From assembly GCA_026692905.1 (NCBI GenBank), contig JAPLNL010000085.1, positions 1-32,733 of the forward strand: a stretch of DNA of 32,733 bases. The letters run 5' to 3'. The stretch comes from Planctomycetota bacterium. GTDB taxonomy: Bacteria > Planctomycetota > Planctomycetia > Pirellulales > Pirellulaceae. The stretch's first letter is position 1; each line of letters opens with the position of its first letter. Position numbers and translations under genes: made by a program. Under the pieces are notes generated by a model, which saw only the letters and a list, made by a program, of their open reading frames with translations, was not told the origin of the DNA and made no database searches. Positions 17,375-25,500 of the stretch are shown here, in pieces.

Positions 17375-18477
17375 AGGTTGCCGTTCTTGAATATCTGTGC
17401 GGCAGTGGACAGTTCGAAGCTTCCTCAATGTCGTCTTTGATCCGCGAAGGCCTCGCGATGCTTTCCGGGCTCGCCAACGATCTTGCGTTGTGTGACCACG
17501 AGGTGCATACCCTTCTAGACCGGCAGACAGTTCATGCCACGACTCACTTTCGTTCTCAAGTGCATGTGCATTCGTTGGATTCAACGACGGGCGACTCGAG
17601 GTGGTTGGAACAGTGGAGCGATCTGGCGAAAGCTTGCGATTTGGCCATCGTTGTTGCCCCGGAACTGGACAATCAACTAGCTTGTATTGTCGAACATCTC
17701 CGCTCGTCGGGAGCAAAGGTGCTCGCTCCCTCCGTTCCTTTCTTACAAGCGACCAGTGACAAACTCACGACAGCGAAGTTGCTGTCCCAATCCGATATCG
17801 CTCATCCGCGGACCCAAACGTTGACTGAGTTCCAGGCAATGCAACGCAGCAAAGGCTTGGGGGGATCAGCAAAGGGCGATTTACCACTGACGCTCAAGCG
17901 AAGAGATGGGGCTGGCTGCGCCGACATGATGATCTTCGCGGATCGGGAAAGACTCGAGCGATGGCTCTCGATCCATGCAAGTCTTTACTTAACTGGGGAG
18001 GACTGGCTAGTTCAGGAGTGGCTAATTGGGCGTCCTGCAAGTATGGCCATCATCGCTGGGCAAGAATGGCGAATCGTCGGTGCTGTCGAACAAAACATGC
18101 AATGCGATACCGCTAACCAAGATGGCTGGTCATCGGTTAGTTACCTTGGCGGAAGAGGCCCGCTCCAGGGCATTACCGACGAGATTCTCGAGCAGTTAGC
18201 TGGAGGCGTGCAGCAGGCGTTGCCGGATGAAGCGGCCGGTTGGATTGGCGTCGATTTCCTGGTTCCGAACGATCCGACCCAGCTGCGAGATTATGTGGTC
18301 GTTGAGATCAACCCAAGATTGACGACTAGCTACCTCGGATATCGAAAATGGTATGGTCCTCAACTAGCCGGTACCCTCCTCAAAACACCCGACAATCCCG
18401 CCTTTTTCTCAGCGATGCAAAAGCCCCCCATCGAGTTCTCGGTCTACGAATTCGCGAAGAATCACGGAGAAACATGA
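17371..18477 (+). CDS. ATP-grasp ligase, COG1821/MfnD-like (putative methanofuran-type cofactor synthesis)
   Basis: A 368-residue ATP-grasp protein. Its N terminus, MKVAVLEYLCGSG, and SSLIREGLAMLSGLANDL fit the COG1821 family, which includes archaeal tyramine-L-glutamate ligase MfnD and its homologue in methylotroph C1 gene clusters. Visible ATP-grasp elements are the LKRRDGAGCADM loop (~170-181), the DWLVQEWLIGRPASMAI strand pair (~211-227) and the metal/ATP site VVEINPRLTTSYLGYRKWYG (~310-329). The longer frame starts at 17311, but GTG 17371 fits the family start and overlaps the TGA of the upstream gene. Planctomycetes carry scattered genes for methanofuran/H4MPT-dependent C1 transfer, so a role in adding glutamate to a methanofuran-like cofactor is a reasonable inference. 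No other such gene is in the window. Other ATP-grasp substrates cannot be excluded. Confidence 0.7.
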   Translation: MKVAVLEYLCGSGQFEASSMSSLIREGLAMLSGLANDLALCDHEVHTLLDRQTVHATTHFRSQVHVHSLDSTTGDSRWLEQWSDLAKACDLAIVVAPELDNQLACIVEHLRSSGAKVLAPSVPFLQATSDKLTTAKLLSQSDIAHPRTQTLTEFQAMQRSKGLGGSAKGDLPLTLKRRDGAGCADMMIFADRERLERWLSIHASLYLTGEDWLVQEWLIGRPASMAIIAGQEWRIVGAVEQNMQCDTANQDGWSSVSYLGGRGPLQGITDEILEQLAGGVQQALPDEAAGWIGVDFLVPNDPTQLRDYVVVEINPRLTTSYLGYRKWYGPQLAGTLLKTPDNPAFFSAMQKPPIEFSVYEFAKNHGET

Positions 18478-18595
18478 GATTCCGGGTTTGGGTGCCTTCT
18501 TCAGCGGGTGACACCAAGCGACGATTGCTATATGCTTTTAGGTAGCTGTATTCGAGTCTTCGACTCCAAATTCCCTCATTCGATTTTAACTTCAC

Positions 18596-19909
18596 ATGAC
18601 CGAGATCATCGTTCCCTCCGTTGGCGAAAGCATTTCCGAAGTCCAAATTGGACAGTGGCTTAAAAAGGAAGGGGACTGGGTTGCAGCCGGTACCGACCTC
18701 GTCGATCTCGAAACCGAAAAAGCATCCGTCCAAATCTCGGCTCCCGAAGACGGAATTCTGGTTAAGATTTTAAAGCACAGCGAGGAGTTTGCCGCCGTTG
18801 GAGACGTGATCGCTTCGTTTCAACCCGCACCGAAAACGGCTGCTGCGCCAGCTAGCCCGGTCGCTGCTCCCGCTCCAGCCGGACCGACTGCCACCATTTC
18901 GGCAGCCCCGCAACCCGCAGCCGGCGCAACTCGAGTTATGCCTGCGGCTCAGCGGATGCTCGGTGACAATCATCTGAACGCCGGCCAAGTGCCTGCGACC
19001 GGGCCTGGCGGCCGATTGTTGAAAGAAGATGTCGCTCAGTTCGTCTCGCAAGCGGCTTCGACTGCAAGTGCGATCGCGGTCGGGGCAGGCGTCGCCGCAG
19101 CAACGGCAGCCACCGTAGTCGGGAAAGCCGTTGCCAGCATCGCAACGACAGCAGCGACTCCGACCACTACGGTCCCAAATCAGTCGTTGATGCAGCAAGG
19201 CTCGCCAAACCGCAGCGAAGAGGTCAAGCCGATGAGCATGATCCGTCGCACCATCGCCACCCGATTGGTTCAAGCTCAACACAACGCGGCTCTGCTGACC
19301 ACCTTCAACGAAGTGGATATGCAACCGGTCATGCAATTGCGAACCAAGTACAAAGACGCGTTCAACGACAAGCACGGCGTCAAGCTGGGCTTCATGTCCT
19401 TCTTTGCAAAAGCATCCTGCGAAGCGCTCAAACGCTTCCCATCGGTCAATGCCGAAGTGCGAGGCAACAACGTTGTCTACCGAAACTACTGCGACATCGG
19501 TATCGCAATCGGCGGTGGCAAAGGGTTGGTTGTTCCGGTTCTTCGCAACGTTGAAAAGATGGGCTTTGCTGACATCGAACGAACGATTGGCGAATACGCA
19601 AATCGAGCCATGGCCAACAAATTGATGCCAGACGATCTGGAGGGCGGCACTTTTACGATCAGCAACGGCGGTATCTACGGCTCCCTGCTGTCGACTCCCA
19701 TCGTGAATCCACCACAAAGCGGCATTCTTGGCCTGCACTCCATACAAGAAAGGCCGATTGCACTCAACGGCCAAGTGGTGATTCGTCCAATGATGTACCT
19801 GGCCCTAACCTACGACCACCGCATCGTCGACGGCCGCGAAGCTGTCTCGTTCTTAAAGACGATCAAAGATGTGATCGAGGATCCGTCTAGATTGTTCCTC
19901 GAGATCTAA
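18596..19909 (+). CDS. odhB: Dihydrolipoyllysine succinyltransferase, E2 of the 2-oxoglutarate dehydrogenase complex
   Basis: A 437-residue E2 component (also called SucB) that transfers succinyl groups from lipoamide to CoA in the TCA cycle. The lipoyl domain (1 to ~78) carries the lipoylated lysine K42 in [13 protein letters not shown]. An Ala/Pro linker follows, then the E1/E3-binding domain (~112-150, [20 protein letters not shown] and [11 protein letters not shown]). A second Ala/Thr-rich linker leads to the catalytic domain (~205-437), with active-site H408 and D412 in [13 protein letters not shown] and the typical end [11 protein letters not shown]. These sequence details fit the succinyl- rather than the acetyl-transferase. 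Neither sucA/odhA (E1) nor lpd (E3) is adjacent. It lies 118 bp after the ATP-grasp gene. Its 3' end is followed at once by a multi-hairpin repeat that may serve as transcript end. Confidence 0.93.
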   Translation: MTEIIVPSVGESISEVQIGQWLKKEGDWVAAGTDLVDLETEKASVQISAPEDGILVKILKHSEEFAAVGDVIASFQPAPKTAAAPASPVAAPAPAGPTATISAAPQPAAGATRVMPAAQRMLGDNHLNAGQVPATGPGGRLLKEDVAQFVSQAASTASAIAVGAGVAAATAATVVGKAVASIATTAATPTTTVPNQSLMQQGSPNRSEEVKPMSMIRRTIATRLVQAQHNAALLTTFNEVDMQPVMQLRTKYKDAFNDKHGVKLGFMSFFAKASCEALKRFPSVNAEVRGNNVVYRNYCDIGIAIGGGKGLVVPVLRNVEKMGFADIERTIGEYANRAMANKLMPDDLEGGTFTISNGGIYGSLLSTPIVNPPQSGILGLHSIQERPIALNGQVVIRPMMYLALTYDHRIVDGREAVSFLKTIKDVIEDPSRLFLEI

Positions 19910-19928
19910 CATTGGCAACCAAATATGC

Positions 19929-20127
19929 TTAGCCGTGTAACGCGTGTAACGGCGGCATTCCGTAGCTGCGGAGCTCGCCCCGCAGATATATTCCGAAATC
20001 AAATGCAAGAGCCGTGAAATGGCGCCACGTGGTGTCGCCGTTTCACGGCTCGAATATTTATCGTACCTAGAGTCCGTGGGGCAAGCCCCACGGCTACGAA
20101 GTGTCGCCGCTATCGCGGCTAAGAATC
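19929..20127. repeat. Four-hairpin repeat element R4, copy A
   Basis: This 199-bp element matches copy B at 20663-20852 along its length and in the same orientation. Both begin TTAGCCGTGTAACG and end GCCGCTATCGCGGCT followed by a purine-rich AAGAATC/GAGAATC. Hairpins in order are CTGCGGAG/CTCGCCCCGCAG, GAGCCGTGAAATGGCGCCAC pairing with the GTGTCGCCGTTTCACGGCTC arm, CCGTGGGGCAAGCCCCACGG, and GCCGCTATCGCGGC. Copy A differs by a short duplication near its start (CGTGTAACGCGTGTAAC). It lies 20 bp beyond the odhB stop codon. Confidence 0.85.
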
Positions 20128-20602
20128 GCTCACCAGCCATTTCGACAAACACTTGTGATTCTACAGGGCCATGCAGATTTGCTCTCAGAGGGCCCAAGCG
20201 TCCGAACCATCCCGTGTAGTTTTCGTCGATCAACAAAACACACAAAACACCTAAGTCTGATGTTGCAAGGCTAGTTACACCCTCTCGTATGTCTTGGGGG
20301 ACGCAAATGACTTCTTTGTCCTCCGCCAGACCGAAACCGGATGGTCCAATGGTCACTGTACCGACCGGAACATCTTCAATCAAAAACTCGCCCCGATGAT
20401 TGGTTCGAAACGGCAGTCCAAAAGGATCGCCTGGGCGATGGAGGGTGTAGACGGCGAATGCATTGACGGTTGTCTCAACATTAGGTGGTTGGGACGAATC
20501 CATCGTTCTTTCTTTCACGATCCCTTTCAGGTTGCCCAATGCAGGAAGCACGATTTTTGGGACTTCGATATCGTCAGAGCCGACTTCGATCGGCCTGACA
20601 TT
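20128..20602 (-). pseudogene. Remnant of a secreted protein with a carboxypeptidase-regulatory/Cna-B-like domain
   Basis: Between the two R4 elements the minus strand keeps a protein-like frame beginning IEVGSDDIEVPKIVLPALG and continuing NLKGIVKERT, FRTNHRGEFLIEDVPVGTVT and GPLRANLHGPVESQVFVEMAG. The GEFLIEDVPVGTVTI stretch is the strand pattern of carboxypeptidase-regulatory-like (Cna-B-type) domains, common in planctomycete exported proteins. Upstream the frame is stopped by TAG (20603-20605) with no signal peptide or good start; an internal ATG at 20551 is the first candidate. Downstream it runs into repeat A and only stops inside the 3' end of odhB (19853). I read it as the surviving tail of a decayed gene. 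A short functional gene starting at 20551 cannot be ruled out. Confidence 0.5.
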
Positions 20603-20662
20603 CTAACAACAAATATCATGAAGGCTTGGCAAATCAGTTGCGAGACTTGGGCTTCAAATTGT

Positions 20663-20852
20663 TTAGCCGTGTAACGGCGGCAGCTCGTAGCTGCGGGGCT
20701 CGCCCCGCAGATGTATTCCGAAATCGAATGCAAGAGCCGTGAAACGGCGCCACGCGGTGGCGCCGTTTCACAGCTCTTACATTCGTTGTGCTCAGAATCC
20801 ATGGGGCGAGCCCCATGGCTACGAAGTGTCGCCGCTATCGCGGCTGAGAATC
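20663..20852. repeat. Four-hairpin repeat element R4, copy B
   Basis: This 190-bp element is the same type and orientation as copy A. It shows the hairpins CTGCGGGGCTCGCCCCGCAG, GAGCCGTGAAACGGCGCCAC paired with GTGGCGCCGTTTCACAGCTC (one mismatch), CCATGGGGCGAGCCCCATGG, and GCCGCTATCGCGGC. Compensatory-looking differences from copy A (CCATGGGG..CCCCATGG versus CCGTGGGG..CCCCACGG) keep the stems paired. The remaining 162 bp to the next gene (20853-21014) hold a small TGGGCTCGAGGCCCA palindrome at ~20880-20895 and no gene. Confidence 0.87.
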
Positions 20853-21014
20853 TTTAGTACACCCAGCATGTTGTGAACATTGGGCTCGAGGCCCAAGTTC
20901 GCTGTTGTGCATAAGGCATGTGCTTGCGAAGGGAGTCGACTGGTGGGCTTGACTCACCTAGGTCGCAAATGCTTGGCGTGCTCCACGCAGAAGCGAACGA
21001 TGAATGCGTTTCCC

Positions 21015-22376
21015 CTACGGCTTGGCGATCCAGTTGCGAATGAGGGTGCCGTCTGCTGCATTCCAGAGTCGGATTTCACCGTTGATCGAACCGCCAGCGA
21101 CCCGATTGCTGGCTGCGTGCAATGCTGTCGATAAGACCCAGTCTTGGTAGCCCGTCAACGCGTTGGTAACCTTGTTGTCCGCTTGCGTGATCCGGCGGAG
21201 TTGGTTGTCGGCTGCTGGCACAAATACAAATCCGTCGCCCCGTGCAATCTTGTATGCCTCGCCACCAAACGGGATCTCAACCAATTTCTTGGCCCCCTCG
21301 ACTTCCCAACGATGCAGCTTCTTGTCTGTCCCCGTGGTCAAAACTTGCTTGCCATCCGGCAGAAACGCGACTCCGCGAACCGCTGCCGCGTGACCTGGAT
21401 AAGTCGCAATCATTTCGCCGCTATTGCCATCGTAGACCTTCGACGACTTGTCGCGACTAGCAGATGCAAGTCGTGTCCCATCGTCGCTCCATGCGATTGC
21501 GGTGACCCAGTCGGCGTGACTCGCGATCGTTCGCGTTTCAGTCAGCGTTTCGATGTTGACGATTCGGATCAGTCCATCCGCTGACGCGACCGCCAACTCA
21601 TTGCTGGCTGGCCGAACCGCAAGATCGAGCACAACGTCATGAGTCCTCGCAACGACTCCCTTCAATTGTCCCGATTCAAAATCGATCAGACGCACTTCTC
21701 CGTTGCGGCCTGGTTCTCCACAACCGACGGCGATGGTTTTCTGATCAGGCAAAAAAACAATGGCATGAACCCGCTGCCCAATGTTCTTCATCCGCTTCGC
21801 CAAGGCTCCGTCGGCCACGTTCCAGACCAAAAGCTCATGGTAACCACCGACCACGAGCAGAGCCCCATCCGGAGAAAAGGCCATCGCGGTGATCGGAACT
21901 GGAGCAGGATAAGCCGCAGGAGGATCTGGATAGACTTTCGGCGGCGCGACCAAGTTGAGCGGTAAACTCCCTTTTTCGCCATCAAACTTTGCACCTTCGG
22001 CAAGCCAACGTTTTACGATTTCGACTTGGGCTGCCGGCAAAGCGTCGGCGCTTGCGGGCATGCGTTCCGATTTATCGCTTGACGTGATCCGACGAAGAAG
22101 TTCGCCACTGGCAGCAGCCGCGATTGGCATCGCACCGGTGTCACCTGGCTTGACGAGTTCGTCGAAGGTATCGATGCGATAGCCCCCCTCAGCCTTTTTG
22201 GGACCGTGGCAAGCGACGCAGTTTTCAAGCAAGATCGAAGCGACATCGTTGCGAAAACTGACAGGTTGGCCTTCGGGTTCTGCTGCAATAGAAGGAGTAA
22301 CAAGACTGCACAATGCAACCAGCACGCATATCCCCCGGAACCTAGCGATCGACTTCGTGAGCGATTTTCTAAACAC
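21015..22376 (-). CDS. Exported planctomycete cytochrome-c-domain (PSCyt1) protein with WD40 propeller
   Basis: A 453-residue exported protein. A signal peptide (~1-31, ending SLVTPSIAA) precedes a planctomycete-type cytochrome c domain with the haem motif CVACH (C53, C56, H57) in SILLENCVACHGPKKAEGG, followed by ERMPASADALPAAQVEIVKRW. From ~155 to the end there are about seven WD40 repeats (for example ADWVTAIAWSDDGTRLASAS and AAVRGVAFLPDGKQVLTTGT), enough for one beta-propeller. The domain pair is typical of planctomycetes, where such proteins occur with DUF1549/DUF1553 and DUF1501 proteins. Haem would be attached outside the cytoplasm; a redox or scaffolding role is likely but unproven. 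It is the last gene of the minus-strand cluster, separated from the large DUF1549/1553 gene by a mobile-type repeat. Confidence 0.88.
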   Translation of the reverse strand: MFRKSLTKSIARFRGICVLVALCSLVTPSIAAEPEGQPVSFRNDVASILLENCVACHGPKKAEGGYRIDTFDELVKPGDTGAMPIAAAASGELLRRITSSDKSERMPASADALPAAQVEIVKRWLAEGAKFDGEKGSLPLNLVAPPKVYPDPPAAYPAPVPITAMAFSPDGALLVVGGYHELLVWNVADGALAKRMKNIGQRVHAIVFLPDQKTIAVGCGEPGRNGEVRLIDFESGQLKGVVARTHDVVLDLAVRPASNELAVASADGLIRIVNIETLTETRTIASHADWVTAIAWSDDGTRLASASRDKSSKVYDGNSGEMIATYPGHAAAVRGVAFLPDGKQVLTTGTDKKLHRWEVEGAKKLVEIPFGGEAYKIARGDGFVFVPAADNQLRRITQADNKVTNALTGYQDWVLSTALHAASNRVAGGSINGEIRLWNAADGTLIRNWIAKP

Positions 22377-22416
22377 GTTGTTTTGTCTTCATGGATTTTG
22401 GAAGGAAATAATCTCT

Positions 22417-22540
22417 TTAGTCACCCTCCCCCTGGGAGGGTCGAGCGAAGCGAGGGGAGGGTGAAGTGCCAGCGGCAATTGTACAAGGCAGTTCACCCTC
22501 CCCGGCCTAAAGGCCGACCCTCCCAGAGGGAGGGTGACTT
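22417..22540. mobile_element. MITE-like element R1, copy 1 (~25-bp terminal inverted repeats)
   Basis: A 124-bp element. The left end, AGTCACCCTCCCCCTGGGAG then GGTCG, and the right end, CGACC then CTCCCAGAGGGAGGGTGACT, are inverted repeats over 25 bases with one mismatch. Internal arms GGGGAGGGTGAAGTGCC and GGCAGTTCACCCTCCCC also pair. The same element occurs at 30046-30165. It carries no gene. One base separates it from the TAA of the 1520-codon frame, so its stems could also end transcription there. Target-site duplication is not clear. Confidence 0.7.
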
Positions 22541-22541
22541 C

Positions 22542-25500
22542 TTAATGTTGAAACAAAAACTCATCCGTGTTCAGCAGCACCCAGCATAGGTCTTCGAAAC
22601 CTGCAACCAGATCACCACCGCGCGACTGGCAATGTTGCAACGAAGCCTCCAGCTCCGTATCGCTCGGTTGCCTGCACAACGCCGCCAAATACAATTCGCG
22701 AATCACTTCAGGAGGCGTTCGGCCTGCGTTGTACGATTTTCGGAATCGATTGTTGGCATCGCGTAACTTCTCATAGACGAGCGGACCATTAAAGAGTTCG
22801 ATGGCCATCCCCAAGTTTGAATCCTCCGCCCGCTCACAAGCACACACGGTAGAACGTTCGGGTTGACCAAAGACTTTCAAAAATGCGTTCTTCGCAACAT
22901 CCGGCGCTGGCAACTGCGTCGCTTTCATATCCGCCGGCAATCCAGCAAACGTTTGAGTCAGTCCCGTGACATGATTAATGGCGTCGAGCAATTGCTCTGC
23001 ACCAAGCATTCGAGGTGCTTGATGCGAGAAGTAGATCTTATCTTTGTCGTTCCATTCGGACGCCTCGCTGCTAGCTTGATACGTTTTGCTGTTGAGTATG
23101 GATCGGATCAAGTGCTTGCGATCGAAACCGCTATCGACAAAGTCCTTGGCGAGGGCTTCCAACAACGGTTCATTCGAGGGTGGGTTCGAATCGCGGAAAT
23201 CGTCGATCGGGTCAACGATCCCACGCGCGAACATTTGACTCCAAATGCGGTTGGCTTCGATCTTGGCAAAGTAAGGGTTCTTGGCATCGATCAGCCAATT
23301 CACAAAAGCAGGGCGACGGTCTTCTTCAGGCTTGGGCTCAATGCTGCCAACCTGAGGAAGCCATGGCTTCATAACTTCACCGGTTCTCGGCTGAGTCACT
23401 TCTCCAGAGGCTGCTGTCCAAACAAACATCTCGCCCGGGCGCTGACTGGTCTTGCGTTGGAGTCGATTGAAAAATGCCCCAAGTCCATAGTAGTTGTCTT
23501 GAGTCCAGCGTTCGAAAGGATGGTTATGGCATTTCGCGCATTGCAATCTCGCGCCGAGAAAGACTTGCGAAACCGTTTCCACACATTCGTTCATGTCGGA
23601 AGAGGTTCGATAAAAATTCGCAGCAGGGTTTGATAGAGTACTACCCGACGCCGATAGCAACTCACGTGCAAACTCATCGTAACGCATGTTCGATCGGATC
23701 GCCGATTCTAGCCACCGATGGTATTTGTAGACTCCATCTGGTCCGACCAGTTTGCTGGTCATCCTCAACAAGTCCCCCCACTTCAAAGCCCAGAACTTGG
23801 GGTACTCATCTCTTTCTAGTAGCTTGTCGATCAACTTGGCGCGTTTGTCCGCCGCAGCATCTGCAAGGAACGCATTCGTCTCCTCGATGGTAGGCAAGAC
23901 GCCGATGACATCCATGTAGACTCGACGTAGGAAGACCGCATCGGTACACGTCGGAGCAGGCAGATACTGAAGCTGTTTGAGTTTGGCGTTGACCAACAAG
24001 TCGATGTAGTTGCCGGTTGCCGGCTCGCTCCATTGGAATCCAGGCACGTCATCCACAAACATGAGCGGGACTGACTCGATGTGCTCAAGGTAGCGGACCA
24101 AGATGACGGCCTCGCCCCGGCCGTGCGGGGTGACCAAGCCTTGTTTGTCCACGGTCGCGACTTCGTTGTTGGTACTTTCGTAAGCAACCAATCGCGTCGC
24201 GTCTCGTTTCTGGCCGTTCGCAAAGATGGCCGTAGCAGACAACTGCTGTGTCCCGTCGGTTCGCTTTAAGACTCGCTTTTGGCTTGGGTATACTTCTAGT
24301 TTGGTGCATCGCGGAGTGCCGGCCGGATCAGCCTTCGCCCCTTCGGCAATCCAATCGCGAAGCAACTTGTAAGCGATGTCGTCTTTGCTCAGCTGCTGGC
24401 CACCGCCGTGCGCTAGTTTCATAATGGGCTTGAGCAGCAACAAACTTTGCTCTGGTTCGATCGGGTTGACGCGTCGTCCGAAGTCCTCACGAATCAAGGT
24501 GAGTTCATCGAGTACTCGGTCAAAGGCTCGCAACGACAATCGGAAGTTCCCCTTTCCGCTTGGCGAGCCGTGGCATGCTCCCGAATTGCAACCTTGTTTG
24601 GACAACGCTACGAGCACTTCGGATTCGAAGGCGACAGGTCGCTTCTGTTCTATGCTCGCAACCTTGACCGGAATCGCTTGGCGGGTCTCCCCTATTTGAA
24701 CCACGATTTCGGTGGCGCCATTTGCGACAGGCACCACGGTGTTGTTTTGGATCATCGCAATCGCAGGGTTAGCAGACACAAGGGAAACGTCATGGGTCCA
24801 GTCCTTCGCTTGTCCAGCGGCGTCAAACCCGGTAACCACAAGCTGCTGCGATGCGCCCGCACCTTCCAAATCAATAGTGGCCGGATAGGCCTCAAACCTT
24901 ACTGGTCGATCGACCCATTTGACCGGTACCTGAATCGTGTCCCAATGCACGCGATCAGGGAGTTCCGTGTATCCCAAAAGGGTCAAGTTCGCGGGCTCGC
25001 GGGCGGTCGGGTTTGCATCCGGCGCAGGTCGAGTGATCGTGAAGGTTAGTGTGTCCTTATCCGCTTTCGAGGTTAAGCCCCAGCCTGGAGTGAGGAGACT
25101 GCCGTCGACAGACACACCCGCTTTGAAGTCCTTTTTGATTCGGTTTACGTTGACAACAACCGAATGGCTTAGAGCGGCTCGGTCCAGTAGCAACTTCGTT
25201 GGCGACTCGAGAGTGAACAAGCTTTCTGTCTTGCCAACACCTGCTGCTGACAAGACGCCGTCGTTCCAGCTCGCAGGTGAAACGAGATGCGGTTCGAGGA
25301 CTCTTGTCAGCGTGCGACTGGAAACTTCACAGGCCATCGCTGGGTTACCAACAGCGGTCGCATGCAATCGAATCAAAGAAAACGATTGAGGCTGCCAACC
25401 GTCGATGGCCAGGAGAATCGAATGGTGTTCCTTGGCCCCAACAGCGACGCGAGGGTTCAAAAGCCGGAGTCCTTGGCCAGCATCGATCGACAAATCAATT

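Noticed and set aside
18770-19774. 334-codon minus-strand frame opposite odhB
   Set aside because: It is Cys/Arg/Ser-rich with no recognisable motif and lies entirely antisense to a clear E2 gene; a typical codon-bias shadow.
22863-23633. 256-codon plus-strand frame inside the DUF1549/1553 gene
   Set aside because: Antisense to well-recognised DUF1553/DUF1549 coding sequence; no own motif or start context.
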